From the NCBI GenBank assembly GCA_932294295.1, contig OW028586.1:8771701-8835700 (forward strand): a stretch of DNA of 64,000 nucleotides. The letters run 5' to 3'. This DNA comes from Alitta virens (taxonomy: Eukaryota; Annelida; Polychaeta; Phyllodocida; Nereididae). Below are positions 1-13,236 of this stretch, one piece after another; positions within the stretch are counted from its first letter, which is position 1, and each line of letters starts with the position of its first letter. The translations under genes were made by a program, and so were the position numbers. Under the pieces are notes generated by a model that ran no database searches, was not told where the DNA came from, and was given only the letters and a program-made list of their open reading frames with translations.

Positions 1-432
1 CAATGGCAGTCCTGGGTTCACATGACATCATCTGGAGTTTAACTTCAAGGTGTTCTGCTATAAACAAATGCTCCTTTAAATGTATTCTCTTAAGTGTCAA
101 TTACTAAAATTTTTTGTAATTATGGACAGATATTGTGAATGGAGAATTGTGTCATAGAAAATGAAAATTCTGTGATTCTTTGAAAAGATTCAATGATCCA
201 ACAGTGTAAATATTAAAACAGCACTGGACTTATTACAATAATGACACACCTAAAACGTATTGCAAAGCCCTCTAATATTAAAATTTGAAAATAATACCAT
301 TATCAACAATTCTAAACAACCTTTAACCTCACACTTAAAAGTTTGTAAATAATACTACTATGAGTAACTATTTATTTCACAGCAATTTCATTAATATATA
401 ATAAAAAAAACTCTAAATCACACCACACTTAC
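1..432 (-). other. Intron of the Ig receptor (window edge)
   Basis: AT-rich DNA downstream of the FNIII exon donor (GTAAGTG at 432-426). I see no further exon before the window edge, so the next coding exon lies outside. Confidence 0.6.
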
Positions 433-3400
433 GATAGTTTGTACTGTGCAACAAATGACGTGACAACATTTCTCGGTACTTGTTGAACAGGAATCCATGA
501 AAGATTAACAGAAGATGTAGACACAGCTTTCACTTCCTTGAATACTGGAGGATGGGGAGTTTCTGTGCAACAACAAAAAAGTCATTTCAAATGGTGCAGT
601 CACAATGCAAGGTCAGTTAAAGTTACTATAACATAAATAATAATAAAATAACTTACAGATAACATAATTAAACTTGAATATTTACAAATAAGATTACAAT
701 GCAGACAGGTAATAATTTGTATGAGAATCCCATGAATCAGCAAAATTCACGACCCCCAAGAAAAAGCCTTAATAATATTATACATGTAACAATTCGTAAC
801 CAGAATATTAAGCTGTGTAAAAAATCTAACAAAACAGTGAATTACAAAGCATTTTTCAGATGATTCGCAGTGTAAACAATAATATTATTATAAGATATTT
901 AAAATTTGTCCGAATATTGTTTTGTTTTGTCATGTTTTGTTTTGCCTCCCACATAAGGCCAGGGTTCCGTTGAATCTTACCTCGGACATACACAGTCACA
1001 CTCCTTAACCCGGACCCAACAGCATTTTGCGCCAAACATCTGTACTCGCCAGAGTCATTGGCACTCACATATTTCACTCTCACAGCAAATGAGGAAGGAG
1101 TGGTCACTCTAGAATCACGGTGTGGCTGGATGAGAACTCCGTTGAAATACCATTCGACAGTAGGAAGTGGAATGCCAGTGACCTTGCAAAGGAGTTCAAG
1201 GTCATTGCCCTGGTTGATCACCATGTCACCTTCAATGCCAGTTACAACTGGTTCAACTGAAAATAATCATAACCAATGGTAATAAAAGCTGTTTTGTTGA
1301 GAAAACATTCTTGTACAACAAGCAATTGTTAAATTCTAAAAAGTTTACAGTAGAAATCAGTCAAAGGGCCATGTAAACAATATAGCCACCTCACTCCTCA
1401 ATATAAGCTGAAAATGTTTGCCCAATCTGTACAATATGGCATAAAAAGATGCTTATATACTAACATACTACTGTATATGCCATTCTAAATAACTTCAGTG
1501 GTTAGAGTACCTTTGCATTGAAACCAATTTACAGAGGAACAAAGAAGAACCTAGTGCCTTATGAACAGAGGTTTAAGAGAGTGTTCAATAAAACTTGAAT
1601 CAAGCACAATACATTTTCTGACCTACCTCTGACAAGCAGATTGAGAGTCTTCTTTTCCGTTTTGATCATGTTGCTCGCTATACAGCCGTAGGTCCCCGAA
1701 TGAGATGCATTGGCTTTTGCGATGACTAGGGTTTGTCTGTTTCTTGCAAATGTAACTCCTGGTGGAAATACGGTTTTATCCTGAAATTGAAATTAATCTG
1801 ATTGTTTGACACAACAGTGTATAGTAGGTATCTGAGTCTCAATGGAGTATTGCACATTTTGCTTGTGTGTGTTTAAGATAGTTTAAAGATTTCTCCGATG
1901 AGGTCATTTGACCTGATGGGATGAAGCAGTCCTCATGCATGACAGCAGTATTTTAAGATAACATTAATATTTCTTTCACCACATACTGTATTTTTTTATG
2001 TATAACGCTAAAAACTTCACCCCTAATTCAACATGATACTGGAGGGGTTGTATTATACGCAAAACAGAAACATTTATTTTGTACCTATTTTTAGCTCTGA
2101 AAAGGGCCACATTACACTTGAGATTGTCATACATGCATAAATATGAATAATTATGTATCCTATATGTGCAAAAACTTACATTATAAGTCCAAACGATTTC
2201 AGGTTGAGGAACACCTTGGATGTCGCAATATAAATTGAAAGTATCGCCCTCTGTTAGAGTTTGATCTCCCGGCCATAATCTGATTGAGGCACCCACTGAA
2301 AGAATTGCATATGTCACAAAATAAAGCCGTACAATGTACATTCCCAGCTCTGGCCACATCATTGCAATCAAGAAACAAAATGGTTCACTCTAATATCAGA
2401 GAAGTGGGATTTAATAATGATGCACCAGGGACAACATTGGGTGCATCAAAAACATTCAGACAGAGAGAGATGGTCAGATGGTAGATAAAGGACATATAAT
2501 TATTATATCCATCATCCTTTTAATGAAATGCCACAACTTAGACATTGTCCGCAACTTTGATTAAGTTACATTTGCCTCTGGCAGCTGGTCATATGACCCA
2601 AGCTTTAGGTCAGCGCTTTGCTGAAACAATACTAGACGTAAAAACAACAAAAATTAAATGAGACATAAAATTAAATCACCTGCGATTGTTAATTTTCCCT
2701 CAGTGCTTTTGTTGCCCCCTTCATTTTGGGCTACACATCGATAAACCCCTTCATCTTTCCTCATAACCCTGTTAATCTGGAGACCTTCTGCCACTTGTGA
2801 GTAATGACTGCCAATCATTATTTCTACTCCATCTGAAATTTATGAAAGGACTTAAGTTAAACAGCCAAAAGGTAATGTGAAATCAGATTACTCAGCTTTA
2901 TTTTGACAAGGCGTTCACATTATATTTGTTACCAACAAAGCAAGATTTTATTGTATCAAAACTAGTTTGAAAGTCATAACTTGACAATCAATCAGCCCAT
3001 CAAGTAGCATTTTGCTTCATTAAATTCCAATAAAAACTTTAGGACGGGAGGTTTAAAAATAGGATACGTCCGGAAACACAACCTTTTTTGGCCTTAGCGA
3101 TAACCTTTTGCACATACCTTTAAACCAAATAATTCTAGGAGTTGGTTCCCCATACGCTCGGCATTCCATGAAAGTAGTATTACCTTCTTGGGCAGTGACG
3201 TCCCTCACTGACTGCAAAATCTCAGGCGGAACTAAATTTGGAGAGAGAATTGTTATTCTGCAGACAATATTCCTTTTTTATAAAAATTACATAAACTACA
3301 TATGATAAACAACCCCAAGGCATCATGTGCCATATTATGCGACATGGTTCCCTTCCATACAACTGATACAAAAAAAGCAAAATTAGAATACAAATATATT

Positions 3401-6400
3401 TCTAATACATTTCTATCAAATGCTGAACAGGATATATTCTTTTTTAATTTATTTTTATTTCTAGAGCAGAACTTTATGCCCAAAGTTTTTCGGTTTAATA
3501 GCCTATTGATAGGAACAATACAATATTCACCTGTATATAGTACTAACCCTTACAGTTCATCAATCTATTTTACTTACCGATGACATCTATGAAGACTGGG
3601 ACACTCTCTGCTGATCCTAACATGCTCATAGCCCTGCATTTGTAGTCTCCTTCGTCAGCTTTGTTTACATTACTGATGAGGAGAACTTGACCTTGATCTC
3701 TGCAAATAAAGCATTAATTAGCAATTAATTTATCAAGAAAGAGTGCTGCAATGGGCAGTCAGATTGCAGAATATTAGGGCACTTAAAAAGACTCATATAG
3801 GACAGCCAGTTAGTTGAAAAGGAACTCAAATGGCCTAGCTGAAACACTGGATTGAATCTGTACCATCTAACCGGGGGAACAATACATTGCTGGTTTTTAC
3901 TTTAAGTTCATTTGACACTACTTCCATCTTGTGATGAATATATAGATTTAATTTTAATTTGCAGCATTAGAGGTCTATGTAAATGAGACTTTCCCTTCAA
4001 CGTTTACATTTTAAATTTTAGTCCTAACTTTACCTTAAATTCTATAAATATTTTCTTTCAGACACTATTCAGCGGCACTAAGTGTTGGATAATGGTGTAA
4101 TAAGAATGAATAGACAATTAGCATTTCATAATTAGGAACTATCAATCCACCCACCTAAAGGCCAACCTGCCATCTTCTCCCAGCTCTGTTTGGTCCCTAA
4201 ACCAGAAAATAGTCGGAACAGGTTGTCCACTGACTCGGCAAATGACAGTCAACAGTTCTCCCTTCACTATCTTTTGAGGCAGAGGAGGTTGAATCAAGAT
4301 TGGTCGTCCTTCAAAAATGAAAAAAGTATCAAATATCAAACAATGTACATTATAAACATGAAAACTATGTTAAAGTACACTGAAAAGGCATACAAAAAGC
4401 AACATCATAACTATTTTACCATATTTTATAGAACTTGTTTGTCACTAGGTTGAAAATTAATGGAGCAGTGATTGAGTCTGATTGACCTTCTTTAACAGCC
4501 CAATTGCTGTAGACTTATCATCAGAGCCAATAGAAATGAGCCGAGGCACTTATCTGTCCCCTAGCAGATGCGGGGAGGTACATGTGAACAAGTAGATGAT
4601 GTCATACAACAGACCACAATCACCAATAAAAAAGTAAACATCAATTTTGACATCACGGGTAATTGTTTCTTGCAACCACTACGTGCGCAAAAAGCTGAAG
4701 TGGAGGGTCTCCCTAAACGTCTCTGATATCACTCTGATGCTTGTGATAAAGCATGAGCACTATGATTAGCATCAATCATCACAACGACAGATTAAAATTT
4801 ACAGATGTTAGTAATGAAAAATTATCCTACCTCTGACTTCTAAGTAGGCCACTGGAGATGTTCTCGTAGAAGGAACTGCATTTTCATTAACGGCTACACA
4901 ATAAAATCGCCCGTCATCCGTCAGCTGAACGCTGGCAAACTGAAGGTCACCTTGAAATAGCATACAACAAAAATGTCTACTTAATTTTTGCGGCATATAT
5001 GTCTGCAAATTTATGAATTTTTTTAGAACATAAGATATTCTGCCTGAATATAGCATTATTAATTATCATAAATTGAAATCATATTGGAGGAGTACACCAT
5101 TCTTATATTAATGACAAATAACACAGTCACCATTGTATGTAGCAAACTTGATACAGCTGCAAATATGTTTGCCATACAACATTAGATTAGAGTTTATCTA
5201 AGTTTATCAATGATTAACATCTTAGTGCAAATCTAGCTAAAGCTTTCGATATAAAATTCACATTGCAAAAATGGAAGTCAGTACCATTTACAAGAACTGA
5301 GACTGCAAATTCTCCAGAGCGTAATACCAGGGGACTTGAGTCCTTGTACCATATGACCTTGGCAAGAGGGACACTGGCTGGAGGTCGGCATGTCAAGGTC
5401 ACCAACTGACCTGCAAGGACTGTGGTACTATCAGGGACGTCCATGAAAGTCACGTTTATATCTGAAGATGAAAGAAAATGTACAGTGAAATCCATAGCAT
5501 GGCCATCCTAAAAAATCAAGGGATATTTTTTTCATGCACACTGATATGTTCTATACAGTCGCTTTACCCGCAACAGGAATATTTTTAAGAATGGCCCATC
5601 CACTGAAGGATCTTGTGCAATACAGTGTGACTGTTCTAAATGAGACTTAATTTTTCCAATATTCAGAGTTAAGTCATCTTCAGGATGATGAATTTTTTGG
5701 ACCATCGTAACCAATGGGAGTTCTGGATTCACATGATGTCATCTGGTGTTTAGTTTAGTTTCAAGGTCTACGAAATCTGTGGTAAACTTACAAGCGGCTG
5801 CAATGTCCACGGCATTTGACTCCACACTTCCCAATTCATTTGTCACATTGCAAACATAACTTCCTTGATCAGCCAATAGGAACTCTTGAAAGAACAGGCT
5901 GCCATCTTGTAGTATGTAACGCCTCGGGTTATAGGTCACAAGTGTGCCATCTTGGTACCATGTGACTCTCGGAGCTGGCCAACCAGATGCTGAGCAGTTG
6001 ATTTGGAATGGTTGAGATGTAGCAGCCATACCACTCTCAGGTGCTGTGACCAAAGTTGGCGGTCTTTCTATTCCTAAAAAGAATCATATCACGATAAAAA
6101 AGGTTGTTATTGTAAAAACAGCACTACAAAAATACAGATAAAGGTGCATTCATTTATCTTTAGCTTCTCAATTCCTCTCATAGCAATTTTTAATAAAATG
6201 AAATTTCATATAAAATAACATTCTGACATATATGTCTAATATCTACCAACCAATGAATAGTAGTAGTAGTAAAATTTTATTTAAAGTACCGAAAATACAA
6301 ACGCATGATCACAAAGTTCTGACTTACTGATGACACTAATGGTAGCCGAAATACTCTGAACACTTTCTCCACTCAGTGGGTTTTCCGCAACACATTTGTA

Positions 6401-8697
6401 ATCTCCCACAGTCGAATCTGTCACAAAAAACTCCAGCCTGGATGATTTCTGAGCTGCACCACCTTCTCTTATAGCTCCGAAAGTACCGAACGTTTGCAAT
6501 CCACCAGCAAATTTCCCTCCGCTGTGTTGCCAGTACAGATTAGCAGGAGGAGCACTTAGTCCTGTGACACATTCAAGACTTGCATTGTGTCCTTCTTTCA
6601 CAGATTCACTGATTGGGTGAATGAAGAAGTCTTCTAAATCTGAACAAAAAATATATACAGACAAAGCTGTTTTCAGTTCCAGTTCAAACCAAGTAAATGG
6701 TACGTAGAGTACTAGTAAGAAAACTTAGGGGCCTATATGATTTACCAACATGCAAAAATAGTAGATTACTATGGATTACACATGATCAACTGATAAAAGA
6801 CATTATGTCAAACAATATATGTTCATGTAATAATTTTTAAAAAACCTTTAAATAACTTGTTCTGATGTTAATATGTAAATTATTTCTTCTTATTATATTA
6901 TTTTCTTTTTTAATCTATTATAATTTGTTGGTAAAGGCCTATACAATGGGAGTCAGTCAGCCATGAATGCTATTTTCGAAAGTGTATAGGATATAAAATG
7001 TTATTTTAAAATGGCCAATAAATGAATCTTGAATTGACATTCCATGACCACGTACACCAATAAGTTTATTAGTCATGAAGCTTGTACAGAACTTTTGCCA
7101 GGAAAACCACTCGATTTGGTGGAAGTTGAGGAGCAAATCAGGTAACTCATTTTAGTGAATTCTGTAGTTTGAAAAAAAATTGAAAACTGAGTTACCCGAT
7201 CTTGACAGTCACTGTTCAGCTTTAGTCCACTATTCCAGAGCCTTTTCTGGTGGAGTGCTTGATTCAAAATATCTTTGTATATAATATACTAGCATCAGTT
7301 TAGCTGAGATCCACATTGCTTTAGATCGAGCAACTTCACATGGGATTGGGTAACTGCAGTTACCCAGTCAGCTTTGCCCCAGTGTATAATGTGCAATAGA
7401 TGAACTTACATGCTTTAACGATCGTTATCTCCTGACTTTCTGCTGCGGACGCTGGTTGACCAGTAACTTGCACAATGCAGCGATAACGTCCCAGGTCACT
7501 TTCTTGCGATCTTGGCACGAACAGGGAATTGTTGACAAACACAGAAGACTTTGGTAGCGACACATATGTTGGCTGGTCGGCAAATTCCCACATGTAGGTC
7601 AAAGGTTGTGACCCAGGAATGTCCATGGCGACACAGTTCAAGGTCAAATCACGACCTAAAAGGACTGCTCTGGATTGAGGCGCTACATTAAAAACTGTAT
7701 TTGTTGAAAGAAAAAAAGAGACAAGATTAAGTATGGTAAATGTAAGTATGTAAATGCAAATGTGGTGGTAATTGACTTTACAATTACACCTTTTGCAGGC
7801 CTATTCAAGCTTGAGCTTTTCTCAGCTCCCTGGGGAGTATACAGCCTGTTACACAGAATTACCTGCAGGGGCTAAGCACTGTACAATTGCCATCACTGCC
7901 TACAGCCAAGTACCCATTTACACCTGGGTGGAGTGTAGCAGTGGTTCAAGGAGGATCTGATCTGATCCTTAACCACCAGGCCACAGCACCACATCACCCA
8001 CTAACGTCAGCTGGCACATTTAATCATAAGCAGCTGATAAGGTGGCACTCCACACAAACCCAGCAAATATTCAGCCGCCCAGGAGGACCTGGCCTCCATT
8101 GCATGAAAAAAAGCAAGTATCCCTCTAAGTCCACGCTCTTCATCTTTCACGTCTGCGACCATTTCTATCCAATCAGACGGCTCATTCCCTGGTTTTGTGG
8201 AGTGCATGACCTTATCATTAATATAATACATTGTGTGTATTTCTATAATTAAATTTGCCAGCTGACATTGTCAGAAGTTTTGCATCTTTAATAATTATCA
8301 GCATGATTTATGCCAAATGTCATAAGCATCAACACAAAATATAGGTCCATATTTCACCAATGACTCATCATGTGCAATTTTCACTTTACAAGTGAACGAA
8401 AGTTACATTCAACTCCAACCAAAGTTACATTTCAATTCCAACCAAAGTTACATTTCAATTCTAACCAAAGTTACATTTCAATTCCAACCAAAGTTACATT
8501 TCAATTCCATCAACTACAACAGGCAACTTTATAACATTGTTTTCAAAAGGGGCAATTTATTGCAATGATTCAAATGTAACTTCAAACGTCACTGTTGTGG
8601 CTGAACTGAGCAAAATACAACACTTACCGATTTCACCCTGAGAAACACCGTGAAGACAGAACACGACGAGACAGAATATGGCACAATGAGAATACAT
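433..8697 (-). CDS. Ig/fibronectin-III cell-surface receptor, 5' part (partial)
   Basis: Fourteen coding exons, 5' to 3': 8628-8697, 7410-7682, 6328-6639, 5792-6073, 5285-5461, 4831-4950, 4155-4308, 3578-3699, 3118-3231, 2680-2832, 2180-2295, 1627-1780, 981-1256, 433-562. They join in frame for 817 residues and the gene runs off the left edge. Exon 1 starts at ATG 8697 and encodes a signal peptide (hydrophobic core CAIFCLVVFCLHG). Eight Ig-like domains follow, each with the Cys, Trp and D-x-G-x-Y-x-C pattern, then a fibronectin III domain (VNLSWIPV). This suggests a secreted or membrane adhesion/guidance receptor; transmembrane and cytoplasmic parts are not in view. Ig1-3 and Ig8 are single exons, Ig4-7 are split in two. 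DCC/neogenin, Robo and contactin families have fewer N-terminal Ig domains and PTK7 lacks FNIII, so I give no symbol. Most domain borders are phase 1. Confidence 0.9.
2555..2630 (+). repeat. SINE family fragment (3' part)
   Basis: GCCTCTGGCAGCTGGTCATA followed by GACCCAAGCTTTAGGTCA matches the 3' part of the SINE copy at 45945-45995. It lies in an Ig-receptor intron. Confidence 0.55.
7800..7990 (+). repeat. Interspersed repeat family A, copy 1
   Basis: Sequence in Ig-receptor intron 1 matches 14530-14740: both share a stretch like TTCTCAGCTCCCTGGGGAGT, then TGCAGGGGCTAAGCACT and CCCATTTACACCTGGG. The end (GGAGGATCTGATC...TTAACCACCAGGCC) resembles a reversed tRNA-like head. Probably SINE- or MITE-derived. 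Confidence 0.65.
8399..8511. repeat. 23-bp tandem repeat, about 5 copies
   Basis: The unit AAAGTTACATTTCAATTCC plus AACC is repeated five times (8399-8420, 8421-8443, 8444-8466, 8467-8489, 8490-8511) with a few substitutions. It lies in the first intron of the Ig receptor, about 120 bp inside the donor. It is non-coding. Confidence 0.95.
8628..8697 (-). other. Signal-peptide exon of the Ig receptor
   Basis: First coding exon: ATG at 8697, ending in phase 1 at a GTAAGTG donor (8627 downward). It encodes about 23 residues with a hydrophobic core and a likely cleavage region around VSQG. Upstream in-frame ATGs exist (8751), but only this one places the hydrophobic stretch right after Met. The exon joins Ig1 in frame (273-nt exon, phase 1-1). 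A non-coding exon further upstream is possible and not visible. Confidence 0.8.
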
Positions 8698-9747
8698 CGT
8701 GATGAAGTTGGCAGATATGGCATGGCAGGATTTGACAGAGAACTCATCCACTGGTCATATCACCATCTCCCATTCTGTATTATTGAGAAGAAAAAAATGT
8801 GAATTTTACTGGGAAAATCTCACCCAATCATTTCACACAATTAACCAAAAGTCACTTTCCAAAACCCAAAAAAATAAAATCATTTAATTAGGTCAGCCCA
8901 GTCCACTGATATATCAGTAATGAAGGAATTTTTTTTTTTTTTCAACATAGTGTTCACAATTAAATAAACTAATATATTTTGTTTAAATTTATTGTGTTTG
9001 AACTCCCTTGATAGGGAAAAGTAATTAAAAAAGGTATACAATAAAATCCAAAATATGGTATAATAAAAACAATGATTACGAACTGAAGAAATGGAAAAAA
9101 AAATGTTACAGTAAAAAACAATTAAAAAGCTTTTAACAATAAAATTACTAGTAAATGTTCATTGGAGTGTGGCTTTATATAATTGTCATTTAAATCAAAT
9201 ATTGTAGTAAAGAGTCAGTAACACCATCTCTGACATGGCTAAAAGTCAGTTGCTTGTTTGGTCTCTGTAAAATAGTTTTTATAGGTGATGCTCCTTGGCT
9301 TACAATTTGCTCCAGTAGGGATTTTCTGACCAGCTGATTGCATATATCCCAACTTGATTGACTGATTCGATCATTCCGCAGAAATGGTGGGGGCCACTTC
9401 AGGATGTCTGCTTATCTTACACATCGGAAAACTAGTTTTAAATATTTTAAGAAAAGGGTTTTTATTGGCATGGGGTGACTTCTAGCATTGTTTAGTTGTG
9501 TCCTTCCTGTTACCAAGTTTATGATGAAGCTAATTGTCACAGAAAATTGCTTCAAAGCAATTCTGAAGGTACTCCATTATTACAAAATGGAATGGTAACT
9601 TTATTACCTGCATTTCCCTTACAGATAATGCATAAAGTTCCATAAATGTCCATCCTGTTACTGTCCTTTTTACCATAATGGCTGACATAGCAGGTCACAT
9701 GACTGACTAATTAAAAATAAATTACAAAATAACTGTTTATAAATGTT

Positions 9748-9766
9748 TTGTTGTTGTTGTTGTTGT
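9748..9766. repeat. (TTG)n microsatellite
   Basis: Short pure TTG run in intergenic DNA. Confidence 0.9.
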
Positions 9767-9885
9767 CATGTTACAACATTGAAATGTATGAAAATTCATA
9801 ATATTGCTGGATTGAAAATTTCATTTTATTTTTATTTTTTGCACCTGAAATGCTAATTTAAGTGCAATGTTTCTGCAGAATGACC

Positions 9886-9952
9886 CTATTGATTGATTGA
9901 CATATCAGTCTGAATGTTGATTGATTGATTGGTTGATTGATGGATTGGCATT
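9886..9952. repeat. (ATTG)n imperfect microsatellite
   Basis: Two clusters of ATTG repeats (about 9888-9901 and 9916-9952) separated by unrelated bases; non-coding. Confidence 0.85.
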
Positions 9953-12900
9953 TCAGAATTCTGACTGAACTGCTTAACTTAATTGAATGTAAACTTGCAG
10001 TGCTTGCTACCTTCAATGTTTTAATACATGTTGAATATGGTGGTAAAAAAGGAACAACCAGTAATTAATTCAAACTTATAAATCCATCACACATCACACA
10101 TAACAACTGAGGCCCAATAAACAGGTAAATCCCAATGTTGATGAATACCTTATTTATAAATGATAAGTCATCTCAAATATCTGAGAAAAAGTTTAACATT
10201 TAGTTGCTAAGTAAAGTTGTTTAACATTTAGTTGCTAAGTAAAGGCTCAATAAATTAATTTTGTCAGCATTTTCTGAGACTATGACTCATAATTTTCTGC
10301 AGTATCCTGATTAGACAATCCAAATCAGCAGTTGTTCACTGGTCGCAATGCCAAGTTCTACCTTTGAAAGGGGTGAAAATGGGTAAGTAATTATTCATGA
10401 GCGCCACCTGGCATAAGATGGGAGAGATTTCAGGGCTTTAAAGTCAGAGAAGTTCAGGCCTCAGCAAGCTTAGTAATGAACTGAATAGAGAAGTTAAATG
10501 AACTGAATCTTGTTGAAGTCATGAATACATCACATTTTGCACTTGAACTGTGATATAAATTTACACACCCTGAATCAGTAACCCTAAATTAGTAATTAAT
10601 GAACTTGTGACTATGATCATATGACTTAGATAAGCACTCCTATTTATTACACTAATAAACACAAATATATACAATCCTACACAACATATTTTACATACTA
10701 TTTAACTACTAATTTAATAAATTGTTTACCATATATGTAAGTGACATAGTTATCTTGTGACCATGATTTGTATCCATGCTCTTATTACACCATTAAACAT
10801 AAAACGTTGAAGGTTTAAGAAGCTATTATATTGTGTACTCCAATGCAATAAATTTAACATCTTTTAACACATGCTGCATGATATTTTTAACTAACTAATA
10901 ATTTATTAGATTATTTACCACATGACTTAATTGTTGGCAATGACCATAACAATTAGGAAGTCGTTCTTTGTGTGTACTTCTTCGTAAAGCATAATTTGTC
11001 ACTGTGAAACAAATGACTAGAAATCATTACACAAATCAATTACCCAATAAATCAGTTGTATAATCAATAATATCAACATAACTAAACTTACCAATATCAA
11101 AGATAAAACAAACGCTGAGGCTTTTTCAACACCATCCTCATTAGTGTATATGCACTTGCATCACTGTAAAAACAATAGGAACACATAAGTTACTACAGAC
11201 AATCCGATGACCCGATAGGGATCAGTTGGTGTTTAATTACACCATGTCAAAGTCCTTTTCTTGCCTCTAAAAATGATCCAAGACTTGTTGACCAAAGTTG
11301 GTCTATTTTGCATTAATTGTATAACGACTGTAAATCCTACTTGCTTTGGTGCGTTAGCAGGTTAGCCCAAAGTGATCTGACTATGTCACAACGATCTTAA
11401 TATTGCATCTAAGAATTCCAATAATTAATTCAATCACTGTCCTATTGAAATAGCTCTAATTTACTAGATTCACAGGCCATGTGTTCTGCTAATTTGCATA
11501 TAAACATGTTGAAAGGTCCTTATTACAATGTATTAGTCCTCACAATATAATTGTTTTGCATTTTGATTACATCTGTTGAATGAGACAATCAGTGTAAATA
11601 AAGAAAAGCAATTTACCACAGAATTGATCATTGTTTATACTAATAAAAAAATACTCTTGTTTATGATATATATATATAAATATCCATAAATATAATTCTC
11701 ACTTGCATCATTTTGTTTTCAATTGTGAAAAAAAAAAAGAAATCAGGAATTTTAGAAAAGTCCGATTACAAATCATCAATTCATTTTAACCTTATATCGG
11801 TCATCCTTGTATACTCCACAATAAATCCTCCAAATGTCTCATACACAGTGATGATACACACTAATGGTGTCCATTATGTCTTAACAGCTTAATAACTCCA
11901 CAAATGAATGATAAAAGACAATTTCTTAGCAAGACTGTAAAAACCAATGTGTGCCTACCGCCATGCTAGAACAGACTGCTAGCTGTTTAAAATCAATAAC
12001 CACATCACCGCAAGAAAATTAATCAAGCCAGTTGGCAGAATTCCATCACTCTCTCCCGGGACTGAATCCCTGAACTGAATTGGTGCAGCGTCATGCATGA
12101 GTGCACTGGGCTGTCCTGCACTGAAATTACAATTTGACACACTTTAGTTGCCATAGAAACCAGAGAAGCAAGGTAAACAGCGAACAGAAGGGACAAATTG
12201 AATATAAACAATACAGCCCCAATGCCCAACAGAGGTCTACACAAATCTGTTCTCAGATTACAAGATATATGAACCAAATACTATACATGTTGAGTGTGTT
12301 CCAGAATTTCACAAAATTTTAATTGAAACCTCATGATACATATAAGCATGATAAGCTTGCTAATTTAAATCACTAATATACTAATTAAACATTATGTATA
12401 ATTACTTACAAACATGGACATATCATTCATATATTGATGCTTATTTTATCTTTTTTATCATGTTTATATAAGTAGACTGCATATAATTATGTGAATATGA
12501 AAGGACGGAAACATCTATGCATCAGTCATAATCAATGACAAAAATCAAATAAACAATACACTGTATATTTAATCTGTAGTGTTTTGATTATGAGCTATTA
12601 TGTCACTTTCATTCATATCTTTGATTATTTATGTACAATTTAGGCTTTGTAAATTTAACTACTAATCATGAAAATTATAATATCAAATATTCATTAGCTG
12701 CTGTATCAATGTGTATAGTTGCACACAAGTAAATACTAAGTACACGAGTACATTGTCACTAGTGCAGCTCATAGCCTATAAATTTCTTGAAAGAGCTTTA
12801 AGGGCCTATCTCACATAGCCCAGTGACAATGCCGAGTGATGCCGAGTGCTTAATAAATTAGGCAGTCGGGAATACACGGCCCTGCACGCCGACCACTCTG

Positions 12901-13001
12901 GACAGACTCGTAAATACACGGCAATACTCGTAGAACGATCGTAAAGTTTTAAACATGTTTAAAACTTTTAAGAATTGTCGCCGTGCAAAATTGCTCTGAA
13001 A

Positions 13002-13100
13002 GAGTACACTTGGTCACACTGGGAGTACACTTGGTCACACTGGGAGTACACTTGGTCACACTGGGAGTACACTTGGTCACTCTGGGAGTACACTTGGTCA
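13002..13100. repeat. 21-bp tandem repeat, 4.7 copies
   Basis: Unit GAGTACACTTGGTCACACTG plus G, near-perfect. The 21-bp period keeps a frame open (EYTWSHW per unit), but the frame starts and ends inside the foldback element with no gene context, so I treat it as non-coding. Confidence 0.95.
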
Positions 13101-13159
13101 GATGGATTGCTGTGTGGACGTGATTTCCTCGCCGAGTGGTCGGCGTGTGAAGAAGACGA

Positions 13160-13236
13160 GCGATCGGCGAGCGATCGGGGAGCGATCTGCGAGCGATCGG
13201 CGAGCGATCGGGGAGTGATCTGCGAGCGATCGGCGA
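13160..13236. repeat. 11-bp tandem repeat with 33-bp higher-order period
   Basis: Seven 11-bp units built on GCGATCGGCGA. The variants cycle as GGCGA, GGGGA, TGCGA in steps of three, giving a 33-bp higher-order repeat. Every unit carries GATC, most as CGATCG. Confidence 0.93.

Noticed and set aside
8399..8511. CRISPR-like array
   Set aside because: Units are directly adjacent without unique spacers, and the genome is animal.
433..8697. Calling the Ig gene PTK7, DCC or Robo
   Set aside because: A fibronectin III domain follows eight Ig domains. PTK7 has none, and DCC and Robo have fewer Ig domains; the diagnostic C-terminal part is missing.
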